Assembly (NCBI RefSeq): GCF_008642275.1
Contig: NZ_CP029189.1
Coordinates: 2,836,001-2,900,000 of the forward strand
Source: Streptomyces venezuelae
GTDB taxonomy: Bacteria > Actinomycetota > Actinomycetes > Streptomycetales > Streptomycetaceae
DNA length: 64,000 bases
Direction: 5' to 3'
The notes beneath the pieces were generated by a model, which was given only the letters and a program-made list of their open reading frames with translations, was not told the origin of the DNA and searched no databases. The translations under genes were made by a program, and so were the position numbers. Shown piece by piece: positions 50,884 to 63,370 of the stretch; the stretch's first letter is position 1, and each line of letters starts with the position of its first letter.

Positions 50884-53800
50884 TCAGCTGTGCACGCGCA
50901 GCAGCGACCGCATCGTCCGCATCGCCACCGACAGGTTCGCCAGGTCGAAGTCGTCCGACCCCTGGATCTCGTCCAGAGTCGTCCGCGCCCGCCCGATGAT
51001 GGCCGTGTTCTTCTCCTCCCACGCCTGGAAGCGCTCCTCGGGAGTCGACGTGCCGTTGCCCACCGACAGCACGTCCGCGGTCAGCGCCGCGTGCGCCGCG
51101 AACAGGTCCTCGCGGATCGAGGCGCGGGCCATCGACTGCCAGCGGTCGGACCGCGGCAGCTCGATGATCCGGTCCATCAGCTGGGTGATGGCCAGCCGGT
51201 CGGCGAGGTCGTAGTACACCTCGGCGACCTCCAGCGGGTCCACACCCGTGCGGTCCGCGATCGCGACGATGTCCAGCGCCGGGAAGGCGGAGGAGAACCC
51301 GGCCACCTTGGCGGCCAGTTCCTCCGGGACGCCCTCGCCCGTCAGCTCGTCCAGGATCGACTGGTACCACTCCAGGTCGGCGCCGCGCACCAGCTTCGGC
51401 AGCTCGGCCCAGACCTGGCCCACGCGCTCCTGGAAGAAGGCGATGGTCTCGGTGATCTGGAGCGGCTGCGGCCGGTTGTTCAGCAGCCAGCGGGTACCGC
51501 GCTCGACCAGGCGCCGCGAGTGCAGCCGCACCCGGGTCTGGACGTCGGCGGCGACCTTGTTGTCGAGCGCCTCCACCGCGTCCCACACGTCGGCCAGGCC
51601 GAAGATCTCGCGGGCCGCGAGCTGCGCGCGCACGATCTCCTCCGTGGAGGCCCCGCTCTCCTCGCGCAGGCGGTGCAGGAAGGTCGAACCACCCGTGTTG
51701 ACGGTGTCGTTGACCAGGAGGGTGGTGATGATCTCCCGGCGCAGCGCGTGCGCGTCGATCTGCTCGGTGAGCCGCTCGGCCAGGGCGGCCGGGAAGTACG
51801 CGAAGAGCAGACGGCGCAGGTACGGGTCGTCCGGCAGCTCGGTGGCGATGAGCTCGTCCGCCACCGTGATCTTGGTGTAGGCGAACAGCACGGCCAGTTC
51901 CGGCTGGGTCAGGCCCTTGCCGCCGCTCAGCAGCTCGCGGATCTGCCGGTCGGTGGGCAGGAACTCCAGCGCCCGGTCGAGGCGTCCGTCGCGCTCCAGC
52001 CGCCGCATGTAGCGCTGCTGGGCGTGGAGCAGGCTCGGGGCCTGGGCAGCGCCGTTGGCGAGTGCGACGTTCTGCGCGTAGTTGTTGCGCAGCACCAGGC
52101 GGCCGACCTCGTCGGTCATCTGGGCGAGGAGCTTGTTGCGCTGCTTGACGGTCATGTCGCCTTCGGTGACGACCGCGTTGAGCAGGATCTTGATGTTCAC
52201 CTCGTGGTCGGAGGTGTCCACGCCCGCGCTGTTGTCGATGGCGTCGGTGTTGACCTTGCCGCCCTCGCCGCCGGCACCGGTGCGGGCGAACTCGATCCGG
52301 CCGAGCTGGGTCAGGCCCAGGTTGCCGCCCTCGCCGATGACCTTGGCCCGCACGTCGGAGCCGTTGACGCGGATGGCGTCGTTGGCCTTGTCGCCGACGT
52401 CGGCGTGCGTCTCGGCGGTGGCCTTGACGTACGTACCGATGCCGCCGTTCCACAGCAGGTCCACGGGGGACTGCAGGATCGCCTTCATCAGGTCGGCCGG
52501 GGTCATCTTGGTGACGCCCGCCTCGATGCCCAGGGCCTCACGGACCTGCGCGGTGATCGGGACGGCCTTCGCGGTACGCGGGTGGATGCCACCGCCCGCG
52601 GAGATCAGCGAGGTGTCGTAGTCGGCCCACGAGGAGCGCGGCAGCTCGAACAGGCGCCGGCGCTCGGCGTAGGAGGTGGCCGCGTCCGGGTGCGGGTCGA
52701 TGAAGATGTGCCGGTGGTCGAAGGCGGCGACCAGGCGGATGTGCTCGGAGAGCAGCATGCCGTTGCCGAACACGTCACCGGACATGTCGCCGACGCCGAC
52801 GACCGTGAAGTCCTCGGTCTGGGTGTCGTGGCCCAGCTCGCGGAAGTGCCGCTTGACGGACTCCCACGCGCCGCGGGCGGTGATGCCCATGCCCTTGTGG
52901 TCGTAGCCGGCCGAGCCGCCCGAGGCGAAGGCGTCGCCGAGCCAGAAGCCGTAGGACTCGGCCACGCCGTTGGCGATGTCGGAGAAGGTCGCGGTGCCCT
53001 TGTCGGCGGCGACGACGAGGTAGGTGTCGTCCTCGTCGTGGCGGACCACGCCCTTGGGGGGCAGGACCTCGCCGGCGACCATGTTGTCGGTGATGTCGAG
53101 CAGCGCCGAGATGAAGATCTTGTACGAGGCGATGCCCTCGGCGAGCCAGGCGTCACGGTCCACCGACGGGTCGGGAAGGTTCTTCGCGACGAATCCGCCC
53201 TTGGCGCCGACCGGCACGATGACGGTGTTCTTGACCATCTGCGCCTTGACCAGGCCGAGGATCTCCGTACGGAAGTCCTCACGGCGGTCGGACCAGCGCA
53301 GGCCGCCTCGGGCGACCTTGCCGAAGCGCAGGTGGACGCCCTCGACGCGCGGGGAGTAGACCCAGATCTCGAAGGCCGGACGCGGCGCCGGCAGGTCCGG
53401 GATCGCCTGCGGGTCGAACTTCATCGACACGTAGGAGTGCTGCTCGCCCACGCCGTTGAGCTGGAAGAAGTTCGTGCGCAGCGTGGCCTTGATGAGGGTG
53501 AGGAAGGCCCGCAGGATGCGGTCCTCGTCGAGCGAGGCGACCTGGTCCAGGGCCCCGTCGAGCTCCTCCAGCATGGCGTCCACGAGCTCGCTGCCGGCGG
53601 TCTGGCGCACGGGCGCCATCCGGGCCTCGAAGAGCGAGACCAGCAGGCGGGTGGTGTGGACGTTGTTGCGGAGGGTGTCCTCCATGTAGTCCTGGCTGAA
53701 GGTGGACCCGGCCTGGCGCAGGTACTTGGCGTACGCGCGCAGGACGACGGCCTGTCGCCAGGTGAGGCCGGCGCTCAGCACCAGGGCGTTGAAGTTGTCG

Positions 53801-55848
53801 TTCTCGGCGTCGCCCTGCCAGACCGCGGCGAAGGCGTCCTGGAAGCGCTCACGGGCGTCGTCGCCGAGGTAGGCGTCCCCGTTGCCGGTGACGGGCATCC
53901 GCAGACCGAAGTCGTAGATCCAGGCGCTGACCCGGTCGGAGCGGCGCAGCTCGTAGGGGCGCTCGTCGGTGACCTCGACGCCCAGGCGCTGCAGCACCGG
54001 CAGGACCGCGGACAGGGAGACCTGGTCGCCGGTACGGAAGATCTTGAAGCGGCGCTCGCCGGGGCCCGCGCCCACGGGCTCGTAGAGCGAGAGCGCGAAC
54101 TTGCTGTCGCTGGCGGCGAGCCGCTCCAGGTGGACCAGGTCGGCGACGGCCGCGCGCGGCGAGTGGTCGGCCTTGTAGCCCTCGGAGAAGGAGGTGCCGT
54201 AGCGGCGCAGCAGCTCGGCGGCGCGCTCCTCGCCGCATTCGGCGATCAGCGCTTCCTGGAAGCCGTCGGACCAGGAACGGGCGGCCTCGACGAGACGGCC
54301 CTCGATGCGCTCGACGTCCGAGTCGGTCAGCGCGGGCAGCTCGGTGCCCTGCGGGACGCGGACGACGAAGTGGATGCGGGAGAGGATCGACTCGGTGTTC
54401 CACGCGGTGAAGTCGACGCTGATGCCGCCGAGCTCCTCGCGCAGGATGTCCATCAGGCGCAGCCGCACGCCGGTGGTGAACCGGTCGCGGGGCAGGTAGA
54501 CGAGCGCCGAGTAGTAGCGGCCGTACTCGTCCTGGCGCAGGTACAGCCGCAGCCGACGGCGTTCCTGGAGGTACAGGACGGAGGTGACGATGGCCTGGAG
54601 CTGGTCGACCGGGGTCTGGAACAGCTCGTCGCGCGGGTAGGTCTCCAGGATCTGCAGGAGGTCGCGGCCGTCGTGGCTGCTCGGCGCGAAGCCCGCGCCG
54701 TCGAGGACCTCGACGACCTTGCGGCGGATCACCGGGACGCGGCGCACGGACTCGGTGTACGCGGCGGAGGAGAACAGGCCGAGGAAGCGGCGCTCGCCGA
54801 CGACGTTGCCGTCGGCGTCGAACTTCTTGACGCCCACGTAGTCGAGGTACGAGGGGCGGTGCACGGTGGAGCGGCTGTTGGCCTTGGTCAGCACCAGCAG
54901 ACGGTGTTCGCGGGCCTTGGCGCGGGCGTCGGCCGGCAGCCGGTTGAAGGACGGCGAGACCGGGTGGCCGTCGTCCTTGCCGCTGTGGTGCGGGTCGGAG
55001 CGCAGGATGCCGAGGCCGGTGCCGGGCACGGCGGCCAGGGAGTCGCCGTCGACGAGGTTGTACTCGCGGTAGCCGAGGAAGGTGAAGTGGTCGTCGGCGA
55101 GCCAGCGCAGCAGCTCACGGGCCTCTTCGAGCTCGTACTCGCGCAGGTCGGGGGCGGTGTGCTCCTCGGGCAGGCCCTCGGCGATGCGCAGCGCGGCGTC
55201 GCGCATCTTCTCCCAGTCCTCGACGGACTCGCGTACGTCGGACAGGACGCGCAGCAGGTCGGCGTTGATCTGCTTGAGGTCGGCGCGGTCGGTCTCGCGG
55301 TCGATCTCGACGTGGATCCAGGACTCGACGAGGGAGTCGTGGGGGCGCGCCGTGCGGGGACCGTGGGCGTCGCAGTCGGGGCCGAGGATCTCGATCAGCT
55401 TGCCGGTGACGTCACGGCGGACGACGACCTGCGGGTGGATCACGACGTGGATGCCGCGGCCCTGGCGGGACAGCTCGTTCGTCACGGAGTCCACGAGGAA
55501 GGGCATGTCGTCGGTGACGACCTCGACGACGGAGTGGCTGGAGGTCCAGCCGTTCTCCTCCACCGTGGGGGTGTGCACGCGTACGTTCGCGGTGCCCTGC
55601 GGCCGGTTCTCGGCGAGCCGGTAGTGCGAGAGCGCGGCTCCGAACACGTCGACCGGGTCCCGGTCCGCGAGGTCCTCGGGCGCCGTGTGCAGGTAGTAGC
55701 GCTGGAGGTAGGAGAGAACGGTGTCCTGATCCGGACGCTCTCCCCGCTCGGACCCAGTCGGAAGTAGCCCCCCGGCCGGGCTGTTCTCAGCTACCCGTGC
55801 CGCCCGCGCGAGCAGCTCGGCCTTTGCTTCGTCCAGCTTGGTCTGCAT
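50884..55848 (-). CDS. gdhB: NAD-specific glutamate dehydrogenase, 180-kDa class
   Basis: A protein of 1654 residues, matching the L-GDH180 class described in S. clavuligerus (about 1650). An N-terminal region of about 700 residues contains ACT-like segments (WTSSHSVVEVVTDDMPFLVDSV) considered regulatory. The catalytic core lies around residues 800-1200: PRVEGVHLRFGKVARGGLRWSDRREDFRTEILGLVKAQMVKN carries the substrate Lys, and VVGVGDMSGDVFGNGML is the NAD-binding turn. It converts glutamate to 2-oxoglutarate and ammonia, mainly catabolic. ATG 55848 has AGAGGAC upstream; an upstream in-frame ATG (55905) is less likely. Symbol is provisional. Confidence 0.94.
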   Translation of the reverse strand: MQTKLDEAKAELLARAARVAENSPAGGLLPTGSERGERPDQDTVLSYLQRYYLHTAPEDLADRDPVDVFGAALSHYRLAENRPQGTANVRVHTPTVEENGWTSSHSVVEVVTDDMPFLVDSVTNELSRQGRGIHVVIHPQVVVRRDVTGKLIEILGPDCDAHGPRTARPHDSLVESWIHVEIDRETDRADLKQINADLLRVLSDVRESVEDWEKMRDAALRIAEGLPEEHTAPDLREYELEEARELLRWLADDHFTFLGYREYNLVDGDSLAAVPGTGLGILRSDPHHSGKDDGHPVSPSFNRLPADARAKAREHRLLVLTKANSRSTVHRPSYLDYVGVKKFDADGNVVGERRFLGLFSSAAYTESVRRVPVIRRKVVEVLDGAGFAPSSHDGRDLLQILETYPRDELFQTPVDQLQAIVTSVLYLQERRRLRLYLRQDEYGRYYSALVYLPRDRFTTGVRLRLMDILREELGGISVDFTAWNTESILSRIHFVVRVPQGTELPALTDSDVERIEGRLVEAARSWSDGFQEALIAECGEERAAELLRRYGTSFSEGYKADHSPRAAVADLVHLERLAASDSKFALSLYEPVGAGPGERRFKIFRTGDQVSLSAVLPVLQRLGVEVTDERPYELRRSDRVSAWIYDFGLRMPVTGNGDAYLGDDARERFQDAFAAVWQGDAENDNFNALVLSAGLTWRQAVVLRAYAKYLRQAGSTFSQDYMEDTLRNNVHTTRLLVSLFEARMAPVRQTAGSELVDAMLEELDGALDQVASLDEDRILRAFLTLIKATLRTNFFQLNGVGEQHSYVSMKFDPQAIPDLPAPRPAFEIWVYSPRVEGVHLRFGKVARGGLRWSDRREDFRTEILGLVKAQMVKNTVIVPVGAKGGFVAKNLPDPSVDRDAWLAEGIASYKIFISALLDITDNMVAGEVLPPKGVVRHDEDDTYLVVAADKGTATFSDIANGVAESYGFWLGDAFASGGSAGYDHKGMGITARGAWESVKRHFRELGHDTQTEDFTVVGVGDMSGDVFGNGMLLSEHIRLVAAFDHRHIFIDPHPDAATSYAERRRLFELPRSSWADYDTSLISAGGGIHPRTAKAVPITAQVREALGIEAGVTKMTPADLMKAILQSPVDLLWNGGIGTYVKATAETHADVGDKANDAIRVNGSDVRAKVIGEGGNLGLTQLGRIEFARTGAGGEGGKVNTDAIDNSAGVDTSDHEVNIKILLNAVVTEGDMTVKQRNKLLAQMTDEVGRLVLRNNYAQNVALANGAAQAPSLLHAQQRYMRRLERDGRLDRALEFLPTDRQIRELLSGGKGLTQPELAVLFAYTKITVADELIATELPDDPYLRRLLFAYFPAALAERLTEQIDAHALRREIITTLLVNDTVNTGGSTFLHRLREESGASTEEIVRAQLAAREIFGLADVWDAVEALDNKVAADVQTRVRLHSRRLVERGTRWLLNNRPQPLQITETIAFFQERVGQVWAELPKLVRGADLEWYQSILDELTGEGVPEELAAKVAGFSSAFPALDIVAIADRTGVDPLEVAEVYYDLADRLAITQLMDRIIELPRSDRWQSMARASIREDLFAAHAALTADVLSVGNGTSTPEERFQAWEEKNTAIIGRARTTLDEIQGSDDFDLANLSVAMRTMRSLLRVHS

Positions 55849-56215
55849 GTCCTCTGGCTCCTGTCGCGCGCCATTGCGTGACGTAGGTGAAGGAAGGAAT
55901 GACATAGCGCCGCGAGGCGGGGTGTCCGTTCGGGATCGACGCTATGCCGTCGAGAGAGCCGACCGGGAGGGAATGAGCCATGATCGGCAGAACGTCCCGG
56001 GGGCGGGGATCAGCGAAGGCCCGGGCACGGTCGTGCGCCGGGCGCAGGCCGGAGGCTCCAGTGCCCCCGATGACTATCGCGCTGATCACGGGTACAAGGC
56101 TATCCCGACCTACCCCCAGGACGTCATTCGCTGCATCTGTACAAATCTTGGGGTGGAACTTTGACACTCTGGCCAGCGACGTGACCGCCCGTCCGTGCAG
56201 CGGCCTGTCCAGTCC
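55849..56215. other. Intergenic region upstream of GDH
   Basis: A 367-bp gap between the HAD stop and the GDH start on the same strand. It should contain the GDH promoter; TTGTAC on the minus strand near 56100 is a possible -35, but no good -10 follows at the right distance. A minus-strand frame crossing it (start near 56167) shows no Streptomyces codon bias and was not called. No terminator hairpin was found. Confidence 0.4.
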
Positions 56216-56923
56216 TTATCCGGCCAGCTCGCGAGCTGTCCGGACGGCCTCGGCCAGGCTGTCCACGACCGGCACTCCGGCTGATTCCAGACTGCTGCGG
56301 CTGTGCGAGCCGCCCGTGTAGAGAACCGCCCGGGCGCCGACGTGGGCGGCGGCGAGGGCGTCGTCCACGGCGTCTCCGATGAGGACCGTACGGTCCGCCG
56401 TCACGCCCGTCCCGTCGAGGGCCGCCAGGTGGCGTACGAGGTGTCCCGCCTTGGAGGTGTGGGAGGGGCCGACGCGGCCGTCGACGCGCAGGAAGTGCTG
56501 GTCGATGCCGTGGGCCCGGACCAGTGGCACGAGCTTGTCGTGGGGCGCGAGGGACAGCAGGGACTGGGTGAGTCCGTCCAGCTGCCAGTCCCGGAGCAGC
56601 TCGCGGGCACCTTCGGTCAGCCCGGAGTCCGCGGCGGCGGCCCAGTAGTGGCGGTGGAAGGTGTCGTCCATGACGAGCCATTCCTCGTCGGTGGGCAGCC
56701 GTCCCATGAGGCGCTCGTAGAACCTCGGCACCGGTACGACGTACAGGTCGCGGTAGGTCTCCAGGGTGATCGGCGCGAAGCCGAGCTCGGCGAAGGAGGC
56801 GTTCGTCGCGACGATGACGGCGTCGATGTCGTGGAGGAGCGTCCCGTTCCAGTCCCAGACGATGTGGTTCGGGAGCGTCGTGACGGCCGTCGTGTCGGCG
56901 GTCGTGGCGGTCGTGTCGGTCAC
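56216..56923 (-). CDS. HAD-superfamily hydrolase
   Basis: A protein of 235 residues from GTG 56923, overlapping the DUF6912 stop (GTGA). Motif I is VWDWNGTLLHD: nucleophile Asp, but position +2 is Asn instead of the usual general-acid Asp. The helical cap follows (TLETYRDLYVVPVPRFYERLMG). Motif III Lys is in SHTSKAGH, and motif IV is LIGDAVDD. The fold is that of phosphoglycolate-phosphatase-like HADs. The Asn may slow hydrolysis or mark another phosphoryl reaction. Cotranscribed with DUF6912; substrate unknown. Confidence 0.9.
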   Translation of the reverse strand: MTDTTATTADTTAVTTLPNHIVWDWNGTLLHDIDAVIVATNASFAELGFAPITLETYRDLYVVPVPRFYERLMGRLPTDEEWLVMDDTFHRHYWAAAADSGLTEGARELLRDWQLDGLTQSLLSLAPHDKLVPLVRAHGIDQHFLRVDGRVGPSHTSKAGHLVRHLAALDGTGVTADRTVLIGDAVDDALAAAHVGARAVLYTGGSHSRSSLESAGVPVVDSLAEAVRTARELAG

Positions 56924-57420
56924 TTCAGCAGCCCCGGAATCTCCTGCACGCCGAACCACAGCAGCTCGTGGTCCTCGGCGGCGTCGACGGTGGACTGCGC
57001 GTCCGCGTCCCCGGCGTCGGCGGCCTCCAGGGCCCGCGCGGCGGCCGCCACGTCCTCCTCGGCGTCATCGGCGTCCACGTGCACGGCGGCGGCCACGGCG
57101 AGCCGCACGGCGGCGGCCAGGGCCACCCGGCCGAGGGCGGCCTCGTCGGCTCCGGGGGTGGCGGTGGCGGCCTTGTCGTCGACGTCGAGGGCGATCACCA
57201 CGCGCCGGCGCGGGGCGCCCGCGTCCGCGGCGACGAGCCGCAGGGAGGCGAGCGCGGCGCGGTTCAGGGCCGCGTACTCCAGCTCCTCCATGTCCTCCGA
57301 CACGTACCACTCGCGGAGCCCGGGGGTGACGGCGTACGCCAGCAGCGGGGCGGGGCCCAGCTCACCCGCCTGGTGCACCTCGGCGAGCCCGGGGAGGGTC
57401 AGGGGGACGTACACGCGCAT
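56920..57420 (-). CDS. DUF6912-type conserved actinobacterial protein
   Basis: A protein of 166 residues. It begins MRVYVPLTLPGLAEVHQAGELGP, continues with LAYAVTPGLREWYVSEDMEELEYAALNRAALASL, and ends DHELLWFGVQEIPGLLK. The middle is Ala/Asp-rich helix. The pattern matches the small conserved proteins of actinobacteria now called DUF6912, without known function. ATG 57420. A 4-bp overlap couples it to the HAD gene. Confidence 0.85.
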   Translation of the reverse strand: MRVYVPLTLPGLAEVHQAGELGPAPLLAYAVTPGLREWYVSEDMEELEYAALNRAALASLRLVAADAGAPRRRVVIALDVDDKAATATPGADEAALGRVALAAAVRLAVAAAVHVDADDAEEDVAAAARALEAADAGDADAQSTVDAAEDHELLWFGVQEIPGLLK

Positions 57421-57722
57421 GGCCGGCTGCTTTCGGTAGTCGGAAACGCCCTCAGGATACGACTCGGGCGGGGCCGGGCGGGTGACGGACTCCGTCCCCC
57501 TTCGGGGCGCCGGACCGGGAACGGCATCCGTCCACCGGGGTACGCGGACGGGCGCCGCCCGGGGCGGGGGACCGGCCGCCGCCCACCCGGATAGGTGAAG
57601 CGGGCCGGCCGCCGCGGGCGCTGCGGGCGTGGTTGCGGAGCGTGTGCGGCGGCCGTAGAAGATCCCCATCAAGTTACCGCCCGGTACCACTCCGGGCCCG
57701 GCCTGTTCGGGGGCAGCTGGCG
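57421..57722. other. Divergent intergenic region, DUF6912 and Rv3235-like genes
   Basis: 302 bp, GC-rich with proline-codon-like C runs. It should contain both divergent promoters, but I could not find hexamer pairs that stand out. No gene or strong palindrome seen. Confidence 0.35.
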
Positions 57723-58172
57723 ATGGACACCACGATGCGCGGCACGACGACCGGCAACGACGGCGGCCGCCGGCGGCCGCCGGGCCGGGCCCGGACCCGG
57801 CCCGCGGGCCGGCGCGACCAGCGGCGCCCGGCCGGCCCCCCGCGCACCCTGCGGCTCGGCCCGCACCACTGGTTCGCCGAACGCCTCCTCGCGGTGGTCA
57901 GCGGCCTGCGCCCGGTCCACTCGCTCCTCGGCCACACCATCGGCCCGGCCTACCAGCAGCTGATCACCCTGGCCCCGACGGACCCCCTCCGCGACCGGCT
58001 GCGCCCGGTCGTCCGCCAGTGCGGCCGCTTCACCCCCGGCCCGGGCGTCATCGAGGCCTTCGCCCGCATCGCCACCGGCGACCGCCTCACCGCCATGGCC
58101 TTCCGCCTGGAACAGGGCCCGGACCTCCGCTGGCGCTGCGCGGCGGTGGAGATCCAGGGCCCCCGCCCGTGA
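57723..58172 (+). CDS. Rv3235-family protein
   Basis: A protein of 149 residues with ATG 57723. The first 50 are Arg/Pro/Gly-rich and probably disordered. The conserved part FAERLLAVVSGLRPVHSLLGHTIGPAYQQL, followed by RFTPGPGVIEAFARIATGDRLTAMAFRLEQ and WRCAAVEI, matches the Rv3235 family, which lies close to secA in mycobacteria as here. Function unknown. It converges on secA through the terminator at 58435-58476. Confidence 0.88.
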   Translation: MDTTMRGTTTGNDGGRRRPPGRARTRPAGRRDQRRPAGPPRTLRLGPHHWFAERLLAVVSGLRPVHSLLGHTIGPAYQQLITLAPTDPLRDRLRPVVRQCGRFTPGPGVIEAFARIATGDRLTAMAFRLEQGPDLRWRCAAVEIQGPRP

Positions 58173-58239
58173 CCTGCCGCCGGCCCCGCACGTTCCCGCC
58201 CCGGCCCGGGACCACCCCCACTCCGCCGTGCGTCCCCTG

Positions 58240-58355
58240 CAGCCCCGCCGAGGCACCCTTCCAGCCCCGCCGAGGCACCCTTCCAGCCCCGCCGGCGTCT
58301 GAGGCGCCCCTTCAGCCCCGCCGGCGTTTGAGGCGCGGGGGTCCGGGGGCAGCGC
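58240..58355. repeat. Dispersed GC-rich repeat, four units
   Basis: CAGCCCCGCCG recurs four times (about 58240, 58262, 58284, 58313); the last two carry the full core CCGGCGTCTGAGG or CCGGCGTTTGAGG. The final unit is followed by GCGCGGGGGTCCGGGGGC and a GCAGCGCCCCCGG hairpin arm. Same family as 22567 and 50729. Confidence 0.7.
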
Positions 58356-58397
58356 CCCCGGCAACGGCGCCGCACCCACGGCACCGGCACAACCACC

Positions 58398-58427
58398 GGC
58401 ACCGGCACCGGCACCGGCACCGGCACC
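58398..58427. repeat. GGCACC microsatellite, five copies
   Basis: Five exact tandem copies of GGCACC, with related imperfect copies just upstream, between the dispersed repeat and the secA terminator. Confidence 0.75.
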
Positions 58428-58434
58428 ACACAAC

Positions 58435-58476
58435 GCGGCCGGGGCCGGACACCCCACGGTGTCCGGCCCCGGCCGC
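58435..58476. terminator. Convergent terminator of the Rv3235-like gene and secA
   Basis: A 19-bp perfect stem (58435-58453/58458-58476), loop CCAC, 22 bp beyond the secA stop. Confidence 0.85.
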
Positions 58477-58497
58477 ATGCCTCAACCCGGCGGCGGG

Positions 58498-61296
<2,799 letters not shown>

Positions 61297-61536
61297 CGAG
61301 GTTTGTCTCCTTGCCGGTCGGGCCTGGGCACTGTACGTACACGGGCACGGCAGGTGGGCCCCACCGCAACGGCCATCGTAAGCGAGGACGTGGCCGCGTC
61401 GGGAGGTCCGCCGTTCCCGTGAGGGCACGGGTGCCCGGATTGAGAACGTACGGGGGACACCGAAGGTGCCGCACCGCCCTGAGGGATCACCGGAAATTGT
61501 TCGCCCCGGATACCGGCCCGGCAGCAGAATTCGTCC

Positions 61537-62118
61537 ATGGAGCCGAAGACACTCAGCACGGACCGACTGGTATTGCGGCCTTTCGTCCCCGCGGACGAGG
61601 CCGAGGTGTACGCCGCCGCGCAGGACCCCGACATCCAGCGCTGGACGCTGGTCCCGTCCCCCTACGTACGCGCGGACGCGCACACCTGGGTGACCGAGAC
61701 CGCGCCGAACGGCTGGCGCAACGGCACCGCCTTCCCCTTCGCCGTACGCCTCGGGGCCGACGGGCCGCTGGTCGCCTCCGTCGGCCTGCACATCAACAGC
61801 CCGGAGAGCCACGAGGTCGGCTACTGGGCGGTCCGGGAGCACCGCGGCCGGGGCTACACGGCCGAGGCCGTCCTGGCCGTCGCCCGCTGGGCCTTCACCG
61901 AGCTGGGCACCGGGCGCCTGGAATGGCGCGCCGAGGTGGGCAACGCGGGCTCCCGCGCCGTGGCCGAGAAGGCCGGCTTCCGGATCGAGGGGACGCTGCG
62001 GGCCGGCATCATCCAGCGCGGCACGTACCGCGACTGCTGGATCGGCGCCCTGCTCCCCGGTGACCTCGGCCTGCCCTCGCGGCAGCCGTACCTGCCCGCT
62101 GTCGGTGGCACGTCCTAG
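61537..62118 (+). CDS. GNAT acetyltransferase, RimJ/RimL type
   Basis: A protein of 193 residues. It opens with [31 protein letters not shown], typical of the Acetyltransf_3 (RimJ/RimL) group. The acetyl-CoA loop is [13 protein letters not shown] (the Q/RxxGxG/A motif), and [22 protein letters not shown] is the C-terminal hallmark. It may acetylate a protein N-terminus or a small amine. The next gene starts 9 bp after its stop on the same strand, so the two are cotranscribed. Divergent from secA. Confidence 0.93.
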   Translation: MEPKTLSTDRLVLRPFVPADEAEVYAAAQDPDIQRWTLVPSPYVRADAHTWVTETAPNGWRNGTAFPFAVRLGADGPLVASVGLHINSPESHEVGYWAVREHRGRGYTAEAVLAVARWAFTELGTGRLEWRAEVGNAGSRAVAEKAGFRIEGTLRAGIIQRGTYRDCWIGALLPGDLGLPSRQPYLPAVGGTS

Positions 62119-62127
62119 TCTTCGGGG

Positions 62128-63300
62128 ATGACTTCGGGTACCGCCTCCCTCTCCCTGTCCGCCGACGAGGCCCGGCGCATCGCCCTGCGCGCACAGGGCT
62201 TCCTCGGGGCACCCGACCGGCGCGGCGGGGTCCGCGGGGTCCTGCGCCACCTGGGCGCCGTACAGCTGGACACCATCTCGGTCCTGGCCCGCTCGCACGA
62301 GCTGATCCCGTACGCGCGCCTGGGCGCGGTGGGCCGGGACACCGTGGAGCGGGCGTACTGGTCGGACCGGCACGCCTTCGAGTACTGGTCGCACGCGGCC
62401 TGCATCCTGCCGATCGAGGAATGGCCGCATTTCGCGTTCCGCCGCCGGGCCCGCCGGGACCGCGGTCACCGCTGGCACATCCTCCAGGACAAGGAGCGCT
62501 CGACGCGGTCGGTGCTGGACCGGCTCCGCGCCGACGGCCCGCTGACCTCCACCGAGCTCGGCGGTGCCAAGAACGGCGGCGAGTGGTTCGAGTGGTCCGA
62601 GACGAAGATCGCGGTGGAGTGGCTGCTGGACACCGGTGAGGTGGTGTGCAGCGAGCGCCGCGGCTGGAAGCGGGTCTACGACCTCCCCGAGCGGGCCGTT
62701 CCCGGCGCGCTGCTCCACGACGACCTCGACGACCGTGAGTGCCTGCGCCGACTGGTCGCCCTGGCGGGCCGGTCCCTGGGTGTCGGCACCCGCGCCGACA
62801 TCGCGGACTACCACCGCCTCAAGGGCGAGGAGTTCGATGCGGTGGTGGCCGACTCCGGGCTGGTGCCGGTCGAGGTGGAGGGCTGGTCCAAGCCGGCCTG
62901 GGCGGACCCGGCGGCCCTCGCGCAGGCGCCCGCGGGCCGCCACCGCACCACGCTGCTCTCGCCCTTCGACTCCCTGGTCTGGGACCGGCCGCGGACGGAG
63001 CGGATCTTCGGATTCACCCATCGTCTGGAGGCGTACGTGCCCAAGCCGAAGCGCATACACGGGTACTTCGCGATGCCGCTGCTGGCGGGCGGCCGGCTGC
63101 AGGGCCGCGTCGACCCGGCGCGCGAGGGCCGCACCCTGGTCGCCCGGCAGCTGTCGCTGACCTCCCCGAAGGCCGCGGGCCCGATGGCGAAGGCCCTGCG
63201 GGAGGCCGCGGAGTGGGTCGGCTGCGAGGACGTACGCGTCGAGCGCGCGAGTTCGCCCGCGGAAGCGGCGGCCGTCACCGCGGAACTGGCCGCGCTGTAA
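62128..63300 (+). CDS. YcaQ/AlkX-type winged-helix DNA glycosylase
   Basis: A protein of 390 residues of the HTH_42 (YcaQ/AlkZ-like) family: tandem winged helices plus a beta barrel. The N-terminal helix [18 protein letters not shown] leads to [18 protein letters not shown], where Gln-x-Asp is the catalytic motif of the YcaQ (AlkX) subgroup, against Gln-x-Gln in AlkZ. Further family parts: [19 protein letters not shown] and [21 protein letters not shown]. The E. coli relative excises bulky or crosslinked alkylpurines; related AlkZ proteins give producers self-resistance. Here it lies outside any biosynthetic cluster, so general alkylation repair is likely. Confidence 0.92.
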   Translation: MTSGTASLSLSADEARRIALRAQGFLGAPDRRGGVRGVLRHLGAVQLDTISVLARSHELIPYARLGAVGRDTVERAYWSDRHAFEYWSHAACILPIEEWPHFAFRRRARRDRGHRWHILQDKERSTRSVLDRLRADGPLTSTELGGAKNGGEWFEWSETKIAVEWLLDTGEVVCSERRGWKRVYDLPERAVPGALLHDDLDDRECLRRLVALAGRSLGVGTRADIADYHRLKGEEFDAVVADSGLVPVEVEGWSKPAWADPAALAQAPAGRHRTTLLSPFDSLVWDRPRTERIFGFTHRLEAYVPKPKRIHGYFAMPLLAGGRLQGRVDPAREGRTLVARQLSLTSPKAAGPMAKALREAAEWVGCEDVRVERASSPAEAAAVTAELAAL

Positions 63301-63370
63301 GGCCCGGACGGCCCGGACGGCCCGGAACCGGTACCGGAACTGAAAACCAGAACCGGAAAGGTGCGTGCGC

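Noticed and set aside
50890..55767. A 1625-codon plus-strand open frame opposite the glutamate dehydrogenase gene
   Set aside because: It is the mirror of a GC-biased gene: Val/Leu/Gly/Asp/Arg-rich without motifs, and the minus strand encodes an unmistakable GDH.
55787..56167. Minus-strand frame of 126 codons upstream of GDH
   Set aside because: No codon bias, no family, overlaps the GDH N-terminus out of frame.
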